Positions 53,219 through 60,727 of a stretch of 64,000 bases of DNA are shown here, in pieces. Each line of letters begins with the position of its first letter. Position 1 is the stretch's first letter. The stretch spans positions 3,320,928-3,384,927 of the forward strand of contig JAHBXH010000001.1 of the NCBI GenBank assembly GCA_019636555.1. Direction: 5' to 3'. The translations under genes were made by a program, and so were the position numbers. Source of the stretch: Phycisphaeraceae bacterium. GTDB lineage: Bacteria; Planctomycetota; Phycisphaerae; Phycisphaerales; UBA1924. The notes beneath the pieces are model-generated. The model did not search any database. It had not been told where the DNA came from and saw nothing but the letters and a program-made list of their open reading frames with translations.

Positions 53219-55431
53219 CGTTCCTCTCCTGGCCATTTGCCGCGGCAGTCGCAGCAATCGCCATCCCGGCGCTGGTGATCCTGTATCTGCTGAAACTTCG
53301 CCGGCGCGACCTCGAGATTTCGACAACGCTGCTCTGGAAAAAAGCGGTCCAGGATCTCCAGGCGAACGCACCGCTGCAGAAGCTCCGCCGCAACATCATG
53401 CTCTTCCTGCAGTTGCTCGTGCTCGGCGCGCTCCTCTTCGCGCTCGCCGAGCCGGTGATGAAGAGCGGCACGTTCAAGGGTCAGCGTCACGTGATCCTGC
53501 TCGATCGTTCCGCGAGCATGGCGACGCTCGACGCTTCGCCCGGTTCGTCGACCTCGGCGCCCCGGCTCGAACAAGCGAAAAAGGAATCGCTCGCGCTCGT
53601 CGATTCGCTCCGCGAGCCCGGCCTGTTCGCGAAAGCGACGAACGCGACCGGCGACGAGGCGATGATCATCACGTTCGACAACGCGGCGGACGTGCGCCAG
53701 AGTTTCACCAGCGACAAGCAGAAGCTCCGTGCCGCGATCGAGGGAATCAGACAGTCGGACGCGCCGACCAGCGTCGCCGAAGCCATGCGCCTCGCCAAGG
53801 CGCACGCGCCCAAGCGCATCCACGTCGACACCGACGGCAGCACGCAGGTGATCGAAGGGCTTTCGGGCGGCCCGCAAATCGCGATCCATCTCTTCAGCGA
53901 TGGTCGTATTCCCGACGCCGATCAGGCCAAGCCCTCGGCCGACGATTCGTTCGAGTTCCACAGTATCGGTTCGGCGAAATCCGGAAATCTCGGGATCGTC
54001 AGCGTCCGCGCGCAGCGTGCCTACGACAACCCGAAGCAACTCAATGTCTTTGTCGGGATGCAGAATTCCGATCCGGCCGAGCGCCACTGCGATGTCGAGT
54101 TGACGATCGAGGGTGCGGTTGCGGCAATCAAGTCCGTCACGCTTCCGGGCGCAACACAGCCTAACTCCGCGAACGCGACCGCAGCCCCGGCACCCGGAAA
54201 CCCACCATCCCCCTCGACTTCAGATGCCGCATCGCCCGCAGAGCCGCGCGCCGAACCACCTCTGAACCCCGGCGTCGGTGGTGTCGTATTTTCGGTAGAA
54301 CGCGAGGATGCGCTGCTCGCTGAAGTCCGGCTGCGCCCGCCGACAGGGTCGAGCCTCGATCTCGATCCATTCCCGACCGATGATCGCGTCTACGTCGAAG
54401 CGCCTCCGGCGAAGCGGCTGCGCGTCGGGATCGTCACGCCCGGCAGTCTGTTTCTTTCGTCCGCGCTCGCGGGGCTACCGCTGGCGGAACTTCGGACAAT
54501 CACGCCCGCCGAATACAAGAAGATGGCGGACAAGGGAGAGTCGCCTCCGGTCGATGTGCTGATTCTCGACGGCGTCTTGCCGCCGCTATCCAACATGTCG
54601 AATGCGGCGGGCCTGCCTCCGGGTCGGTTTCTCATTCTCGGAAGTGTTCCCGCGGCAACAGGTGTAAAGGAGGGCCCGCCTTCACCGATCACCGACAAGG
54701 GCAAGGCCGGCAACGCGACCATCGTCGATTGGCAGCGCACGCACCCGGCGCTCCGAAATGTCACGCTCGATTCTGTCTTCATCGCCGAATCGCGGGATGT
54801 CGAAGTCCGGCCCGGCTCGACTGCCGTCACGATCGCCCGCACAGAACGCGGACCGGCGATGATCGAGCTCTCGAGCGGACCCACCCGTGCGATCATCGTC
54901 CCGTTCGATATCGGGGCCTCATCCTGGCCGCTCGATGTCAGTTTCGTCGTGTTCCTCGCATCCGCCCTCGACTATTTGGGCGGCGATGCAATCGCCGGAG
55001 CCAGCGATTCCACGCAAATAGGCGCGACTGTTTCCGAAAGACTTCCCGCAGGCGCTTCCGACATCCGCCTGCTCCCGCCCCCGGGCGTGGAGGATCTGTC
55101 GGAATCAGCGCTGACACCGCTTCCCGACGGCACCGTGGTCTTCGGGCCGGTCCGGCGCGCCGGTGTGTATCGCCTGACCTGGAAAGGAGCCGCGGCACCC
55201 GGAGACCTGGTCGAAAACGGGCGCACCATCCGACGCATCCCTGCCAATCTGCTTGACCCTCAGGAATCTGTGGTCGCCGCCACCGGCTCGGTCGAACTCG
55301 CAAGCCGAATCGTGCGATCGAACGATGGAACGTTCAAAGGTGATCAGCGTCTGTGGCCTTACTTGGTTCTCGTGTGCGCCGGACTTTTGATGCTCGAGTG
55401 GTTCATCTACAACCGCAAAGTTCACATCTGA
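53215..55431 (+). CDS. BatA-like VWA-domain membrane protein
   Basis: 738-residue inner-membrane protein. It begins with the BatA N-terminal region: FLSWPFAAAVAAIAIPALVI, then LKLRRRDLEISTTLLWKKAV and a second span. The VWA domain follows with the MIDAS motif DRSASM (Asp97) and SSDG-like LFSDGR. A Pro/Ala-rich linker lies near residues 315-350, then beta-rich and amidotransferase-like regions without a catalytic Cys. The last span is near residue 720 (PYLVLVCAGLLMLEWF). It overlaps DUF58 by 4 bases. Role: periplasm-facing partner of the MoxR motor, inferred from family and order. Confidence 0.9.
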   Translation: MTFLSWPFAAAVAAIAIPALVILYLLKLRRRDLEISTTLLWKKAVQDLQANAPLQKLRRNIMLFLQLLVLGALLFALAEPVMKSGTFKGQRHVILLDRSASMATLDASPGSSTSAPRLEQAKKESLALVDSLREPGLFAKATNATGDEAMIITFDNAADVRQSFTSDKQKLRAAIEGIRQSDAPTSVAEAMRLAKAHAPKRIHVDTDGSTQVIEGLSGGPQIAIHLFSDGRIPDADQAKPSADDSFEFHSIGSAKSGNLGIVSVRAQRAYDNPKQLNVFVGMQNSDPAERHCDVELTIEGAVAAIKSVTLPGATQPNSANATAAPAPGNPPSPSTSDAASPAEPRAEPPLNPGVGGVVFSVEREDALLAEVRLRPPTGSSLDLDPFPTDDRVYVEAPPAKRLRVGIVTPGSLFLSSALAGLPLAELRTITPAEYKKMADKGESPPVDVLILDGVLPPLSNMSNAAGLPPGRFLILGSVPAATGVKEGPPSPITDKGKAGNATIVDWQRTHPALRNVTLDSVFIAESRDVEVRPGSTAVTIARTERGPAMIELSSGPTRAIIVPFDIGASSWPLDVSFVVFLASALDYLGGDAIAGASDSTQIGATVSERLPAGASDIRLLPPPGVEDLSESALTPLPDGTVVFGPVRRAGVYRLTWKGAAAPGDLVENGRTIRRIPANLLDPQESVVAATGSVELASRIVRSNDGTFKGDQRLWPYLVLVCAGLLMLEWFIYNRKVHI

Positions 55432-55500
55432 GTTCGCCGATCCGCTGCCCGTGTCAAACCAACCACTCGGTAACCCTGTTGATGTTGCGCGCTGCCTCCG

Positions 55501-57867
55501 ATGATTCTCCGCCGCCCATTTCTGCTCGCGACGGCACTGCTGCTCGGGCTCTTCGTTCACTCTGTCGTCGCCGCCCCGCGCAGCTTCGAGCAGGAGCCGA
55601 TCCCGGCTGCGCCGCGCACAGATAGGAAGTATCCGGCGAGCATCGAAGCCGTTCGTTTCGGATTCGATGGGTATTTGCTCTCGGATACCTGGGCGCCGGT
55701 CCGCGTCTACGTCAGCGGCAACCCGGCGATCAATTCCGGCGCGTTCGAGGGAACGGTTTCGCTCGAATTCGCACAGGACGCTTCGCAGAGCGCCCGGATC
55801 ACGTCGCGGATCGTGACCACACCGGGACGCATCATGCCGACCGAGATCATCGCCGCGATCCCGCTGGCGACGGCCTCGATCAGGGTCGAGTTGCGCGATC
55901 CGGCCGGCCGAGTGGTCGACGAGCGAATGTACTGGCGGATGCAATTCGGCGACTCCGCTCTTCCCGCCTGCATTCTGAAGGACGTCGAATTAGGGGTCGT
56001 TCTTGCCGACAAGACCGGCATGCAGCCCAGCATCGCCCGCGCCCTCCGTCCACCTGAAGATGTTTCGGAGCCGCGCCCTTCGATCAGCGGTCGGAGCGAG
56101 GCACGCAAGGTCGACGAGCGACTGGCGTGCTGCGTGGTTCGCGAAGAAGAGCTGCCGGTTTGCGAGTACGGATACTTGGGCGCAGCGTTTGTTGCGGCGC
56201 GTTCCGACGTGCTCGCTTCTTTGGCTCTCCCCAAGGCGAATTCGCTCGCGGCGTGGGTGCGTTCCGGCGGTTGTCTCGTTGTCCTTGCCGGAGCCGAACC
56301 GCAGTCTTGGCTGCAACTCTTCTGGCAGGAGCCTCCTCTCGACATCGAGAGCTCGAGCGCCCTCCTGCCCGATCCGGCCTGGCATACCGGCGAGCCGGAG
56401 CCGAGCGGGCAATTCGCGATCGCCGGACGCGCTTTGCGGCTGACCACGCCCGTCGCAGAATCGGGATGGAGAATCGACTGGCCGCTCGCCCGTACCGCCC
56501 GCCACGACGGCGAGCCGCTCGAAGGGCTGCTCGCGCAGGGTCCGGTCGGCTTCGGTTGGATCGTTGTTGTCGGAGTGGACCCCGCGTTGCTCGGGCAGAC
56601 CTCGTCCGAGTTGACGTATCACTGGACCCGTGCGCTCCGAAACGCGCTCGCCGAGGCCTCGATGAGGCGGGCATCGGGGTCTGACTATTCATGGAGGGTT
56701 CGCGGCAGCGGCAGCGATGCCCCCGCGCGTCTGGCAATCCGCACTTCTCTTGACAAGCTCACCGACATCCCGGCGCTCGGCGATGGTGCGTTCATCGCGA
56801 TCGTCGCGTTCCTGATTCTCCTCGCCACCGCGATCGGACCGTTCGATGCAATCGTTCTGCGACGAATGAATCTGCGTGCATGGTCTTGGGTGACCGCGCT
56901 CGGTTGGATCTTGATCGCCTCGGTTCTGGCGGCGGTCGTGCCGCCGCTCATCCGGAGCGGCGCGTCGACGTCCAATCGCTTGCGGGTAAATGATCGAATC
57001 CAAACGCCCGATCAGAACGCACCGTTTGCCTCCACTGCCCTCACATCGCTTTTCTCGAGTTCGGGCTCGTCGATTTCCCTGTTTGATCCGGGTCGCCCCG
57101 ACGATCCTCCGATCGGCTGGTTCCGCGGTGTTTCTGCCGCGTACCTCGATGAGTACGGGCGCTCACAGCCGCTCTCGACGTTCGAGACGTTTGAAGCGGA
57201 ATTCAGGCCGCGATCCGGAAAACCGGTGCGAATCAATTCACCGCATCCGCCGCGCTCGCTCTCGATGTCTCAGTGGACTCTTCGCTCATTCATGAACGAA
57301 TCCGCGGCCGTGCCACCAAGCGTTCCAACCGTGCGGGTAACAGGAAATGACGGAGACTGGATCGTGGAGATACAGAATCCGACGGGCACCTTTGCACAGG
57401 GTGCGATTCGAGTCGGCACGCGGTTCCTCGCGCTCCATTCAGAAAGCTCCGGGAGTACCAGCAACAGCATCAAGCTCCGGTCTTCATCTCGGGAAGAAGC
57501 CCGCTCGAGATGGGATGCTCCTCCGGGCGCCGATTCGGCGACCGATGCTGTGCCCGACGATTTCCAGGTCAGAACGACCTTTGCGCCTGGAACGGCGCTC
57601 GAATTGCCCGGTCCGCGCGAACGATCACGAGCGGTCAACGCCCTGATTGCTTCGGGCGGATGGGCCTGCGTGTATTTGTTCGAGAGCAGCGGTCACCCCT
57701 CCCTGATTGCCCGCGCCGCGGGATCAAAGGTCGACTTTGTCGCGAGCGAATCGACGGTCTGGCGGATTCTGGTGCCTCTCGCGCCCGAGGAGTGTGTGAA
57801 GCCGCAGCCGCTCCCCGCCGCCGAACTCAAAGACTCGAAACCCCCTCGAAAAACGAGAAAGCCATGA
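55501..57867 (+). CDS. Large exported membrane protein of the MoxR/VWA operon
   Basis: 788-residue protein with no family I can name with confidence. Signal peptide (LLATALLLGLFVHSVVAA). A long periplasmic beta-rich part (about 40-420) contains SGGCLVVLAGAEPQ, the amidotransferase-like strand also seen in its VWA neighbours. Two membrane spans follow at about 435-460 and 465-490 with IGPFDAIVLRRMNLRAW between them. The rest is beta-rich and Ser/Pro-rich. The domain order resembles the large membrane proteins often found between BatA-type genes and ABC transporters. The stop overlaps the ABC ATPase start (ATGA at 57864), so they are coupled. Confidence 0.75.
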   Translation: MILRRPFLLATALLLGLFVHSVVAAPRSFEQEPIPAAPRTDRKYPASIEAVRFGFDGYLLSDTWAPVRVYVSGNPAINSGAFEGTVSLEFAQDASQSARITSRIVTTPGRIMPTEIIAAIPLATASIRVELRDPAGRVVDERMYWRMQFGDSALPACILKDVELGVVLADKTGMQPSIARALRPPEDVSEPRPSISGRSEARKVDERLACCVVREEELPVCEYGYLGAAFVAARSDVLASLALPKANSLAAWVRSGGCLVVLAGAEPQSWLQLFWQEPPLDIESSSALLPDPAWHTGEPEPSGQFAIAGRALRLTTPVAESGWRIDWPLARTARHDGEPLEGLLAQGPVGFGWIVVVGVDPALLGQTSSELTYHWTRALRNALAEASMRRASGSDYSWRVRGSGSDAPARLAIRTSLDKLTDIPALGDGAFIAIVAFLILLATAIGPFDAIVLRRMNLRAWSWVTALGWILIASVLAAVVPPLIRSGASTSNRLRVNDRIQTPDQNAPFASTALTSLFSSSGSSISLFDPGRPDDPPIGWFRGVSAAYLDEYGRSQPLSTFETFEAEFRPRSGKPVRINSPHPPRSLSMSQWTLRSFMNESAAVPPSVPTVRVTGNDGDWIVEIQNPTGTFAQGAIRVGTRFLALHSESSGSTSNSIKLRSSSREEARSRWDAPPGADSATDAVPDDFQVRTTFAPGTALELPGPRERSRAVNALIASGGWACVYLFESSGHPSLIARAAGSKVDFVASESTVWRILVPLAPEECVKPQPLPAAELKDSKPPRKTRKP

Positions 57868-58844
57868 TTTCGACGAAGAACCTGACCAGGCGATTCGGCT
57901 CGCTCGTCGCCCTCGACAATCTCACGCTTGAGATCGGGCCGGGAGAAATCTTCGGCTTCATCGGGCCCAACGGCGCGGGCAAGTCCACAACGATGAAGAT
58001 CCTCGCCTGCTTGCTCAAGCAGGATTCCGGCGAGGCCATTGTCTGCGGCAAGAACACGCGCACTGATTCCGACGCCATCCGCAGGCTCGTCGGCTACATG
58101 CCCGATTTTCTCGGCGTCTACGACGACCTGACCGCCGATGAGTATCTTCAATTCTTTGCCGCGGCGTTCACCGTGCCCCGCTCCCGCCGGCGCGCCGTCA
58201 TCGATCAGGTGCTCGAACTGACCGACCTGACCGACAAAAAGCACGCGATGGTCGATTCGCTTTCCCGCGGCATGCAGCAGCGCCTCGGCGTCGCGCGCGT
58301 GCTCATTCACGAACCTCAGGTTCTGCTGCTCGACGAGCCGGCGAGCGGGCTCGACCCTCGCGCCCGCATCGAGATGAGATCCCTCCTCATCGAGCTGCGG
58401 AAAATGGGAAAGTGCCTCATGGTCAGCTCGCACATTCTCAGCGAACTCGCCGAGATGTGCACCTCGATCGGCATCGTCGAACGCGGCTCGCTGCTCTTCG
58501 CCGGGTCGATCGACGACGCGTTCAGAAAAGTCCGGTCCGCGGCACTCGACGCCGACGGCCCTTCCATCGGCGCGGCGCGCGAACGGATCGTCGTTGTGCT
58601 CCACCCCGCGTCCGCCGCCATCGATTCGATCGCGGCTGCGCTGCGCCGTGACTCCCGAGTCGAATCGGTCGCAATCGAGTCTCCGACATCACTCAACATC
58701 GATCTTCGCCTCTCCGAACGCGAGGGCCACGCGTTCGCGGCCGACTTGCTGATCGCGAGCGGCGCCCGCATCCACAGCCTGGCTCCGGCGGAAATCAATC
58801 TCGAGGACGCGTTCCTGAAGCTCACAACCGGCGCGCTCCAATAA
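57864..58844 (+). CDS. ABC transporter ATP-binding protein
   Basis: 326-residue ATPase, the motor for the ABC-2 permease that follows. Walker A GPNGAGKST (near residue 40), signature DSLSRGMQQRLG, Walker B VLLLDEPASGLD and the SSHIL switch His region are all in place. The C-terminal 80 residues are a variable regulatory-type extension. It resembles GldA/NatA-type ATPases of export systems. Start ATG at 57864; upstream in-frame sequence belongs to the preceding gene. Confidence 0.95.
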   Translation: MISTKNLTRRFGSLVALDNLTLEIGPGEIFGFIGPNGAGKSTTMKILACLLKQDSGEAIVCGKNTRTDSDAIRRLVGYMPDFLGVYDDLTADEYLQFFAAAFTVPRSRRRAVIDQVLELTDLTDKKHAMVDSLSRGMQQRLGVARVLIHEPQVLLLDEPASGLDPRARIEMRSLLIELRKMGKCLMVSSHILSELAEMCTSIGIVERGSLLFAGSIDDAFRKVRSAALDADGPSIGAARERIVVVLHPASAAIDSIAAALRRDSRVESVAIESPTSLNIDLRLSEREGHAFAADLLIASGARIHSLAPAEINLEDAFLKLTTGALQ

Positions 58845-58862
58845 CGACTACGCAGCAAACAC

Positions 58863-60650
58863 GTGAACGCGAATCCCATCAAACTCCTCTCCCGCGGGCT
58901 CTTCGGCCCCGTTTGCGATCGCGAGATCCGCGTCGTCTCCCGGCGCTCGTCTTCGTACTGGGTTCGCGCCCTCTATGTGCTCGGGCTGGCGGGCATTTCA
59001 AGCCTTGTCTATTTCGCGATCACCGTCGATATCCGATTCGCCGGCAGCGGAAAGGCGTCGGCGCTCCAGCAGCTCCAGATGTTTGCGCCGACGCTCGGAG
59101 CGTTCTTTGCCTGGTTCCAGTTCGTGATCATGTGCTTTGTCGCTTCGACGCTCACCGCCGGCGCCATCTGCGACGAGCGACGCAAGGGCTCGCTCTCATC
59201 GCTTCTGGCGACCCCGCTCACACCGGCGCAGATCGTTCTGGGAAAATTCGCCGGCGCGCTGGTTCAGATCGTCATCCTGATCGCGGCGGGAGTTCCTCTG
59301 CTTCTCGCGATCCGCCTGTTTGGCGGAATCTCTCCGTCATTCATCGTCTCTTCGACTTGCATCACGGTCACCACCGCGATGCTTCACGCGAGCATTTCGC
59401 TCGCCGCATCGGCTCGCGTGCGCTCGTCCACGATGGCCGCGAGCTCGGGGCTTGCGACAAGCGTGTTCTGGTGCTTTGCGCCGATGATCCTGACGCTCGT
59501 GCTGGCCATCGGATCCAACGGCCCGCGAACGATGAAGCTGCTCCCGTTCAGCCCGTATTTCAGCCTCGGACTCGAGACGACGAGCTCGCTCGGCGCGGTG
59601 AACACGCCGGTGTTCAGCGCCAACGGTTGGTGGTGGTCCGTCGCGTACAACGGCGCCGGCTGCGCCCTCTTCCTCGCGATCGCGACGTGGCGATTCCGAA
59701 AGATCACCCTCGGGGGCGACGTCGCCCTTCCACCCAAGTCGAAGAAGAAGCGCGCCGCCGCGCTTCTTCCCGATGGCGACAAGGGCGCCTCGTCTCGTGC
59801 TCGCGACCTATCGGTCTGGGACGACGCCATGGCATGGAGAGAACTGCGCCAGCGCGTTTTCATCCGTCCGTGGCATCCGTGGGTGGCGGGGATCGCCGCC
59901 GTCGCCCTTCTCGCGTTCGCGTACTGGGAATCCGGAATCCAGACGATCGAGATTTTCTTCTTTGCCTCCGCGGTCTTGTTGGTGGTGTTCTATTTCCAAT
60001 CCGCTCTGATCGCATCGAATTCCATCGCCGGCGAGCGTGAGTCGCGATCGCTCGAGGTGCTGCTCACAACGCCGCTTTCTGCTCGATCGATCGTTCGCGC
60101 GAAGTGGATCGGCGCCCTGCGCCGCGCTTCCCCCGTTTTCGTTTTTTATCTCGGGATCACGCTTGTTTTCGCCGTGCTGCCGGGCACGTTTTCGTTTGTC
60201 GTGCTCGTGCACCTGCTCCTGATCGCCATCCCACCGGTCATGTTTCTCATCGCCACCGGGGTTTGGTTCAGCGTCGTTGCGCGGCGGAGCCCCGTCGCTG
60301 CGACCCTGAACCTCGGTCTTGGCGTGGCGATCTGGATCGTCTTTCCCGCGGTGTTTATGGCATGCGTTGCGATCGCATCGCAGATCGGCCACTTCCCGCC
60401 GCCCGACGAGGTATTCGGGATTGTCGCCGTCTGGAACCCAGCCCCGATGGTTATCACGGCGATCCAGGGAGCCGATGTGAGCGAAGCATCCGGATTTCGA
60501 TGGAGCCCGTATCGCACGTTCTTTGATTTCAACCTTTGGACCTTTACGCTCAGCTCAATCGCCTTTTGTGCCACCTACTTCGTGCTCACGTGGGTGGCGC
60601 TGCGCGGAGCCGCCCGTTCACTCGCAAAGCGTGCCAATCGCGTTCGGTAG
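58863..60650 (+). CDS. ABC-2 type permease with duplicated half
   Basis: 595-residue integral membrane protein. Two ABC-2 permease halves appear fused. The first (about 30-285) has ICDERRKGSLSSLLATPLTP followed by GKFAGALVQ; the second (about 330-590) repeats it as GERESRSLEVLLTTPLSA followed by KWIGALRR. A hydrophilic linker with KSKKKRAAALLPDGDKGA lies between. About twelve spans in all. It pairs with the ATPase 18 bases upstream; a GTG start follows a weak site. A fused double permease would allow one polypeptide to form the whole pore with two ATPase copies. Substrate unknown. Confidence 0.86.
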   Translation: MNANPIKLLSRGLFGPVCDREIRVVSRRSSSYWVRALYVLGLAGISSLVYFAITVDIRFAGSGKASALQQLQMFAPTLGAFFAWFQFVIMCFVASTLTAGAICDERRKGSLSSLLATPLTPAQIVLGKFAGALVQIVILIAAGVPLLLAIRLFGGISPSFIVSSTCITVTTAMLHASISLAASARVRSSTMAASSGLATSVFWCFAPMILTLVLAIGSNGPRTMKLLPFSPYFSLGLETTSSLGAVNTPVFSANGWWWSVAYNGAGCALFLAIATWRFRKITLGGDVALPPKSKKKRAAALLPDGDKGASSRARDLSVWDDAMAWRELRQRVFIRPWHPWVAGIAAVALLAFAYWESGIQTIEIFFFASAVLLVVFYFQSALIASNSIAGERESRSLEVLLTTPLSARSIVRAKWIGALRRASPVFVFYLGITLVFAVLPGTFSFVVLVHLLLIAIPPVMFLIATGVWFSVVARRSPVAATLNLGLGVAIWIVFPAVFMACVAIASQIGHFPPPDEVFGIVAVWNPAPMVITAIQGADVSEASGFRWSPYRTFFDFNLWTFTLSSIAFCATYFVLTWVALRGAARSLAKRANRVR

Positions 60651-60727
60651 GCGTTCCATCTCAGAATTCCGCATTGATCGGTCGATATGACCCAAGCGCG
60701 ATCCTTGCGCTCCTGTTTCGCAATCCC

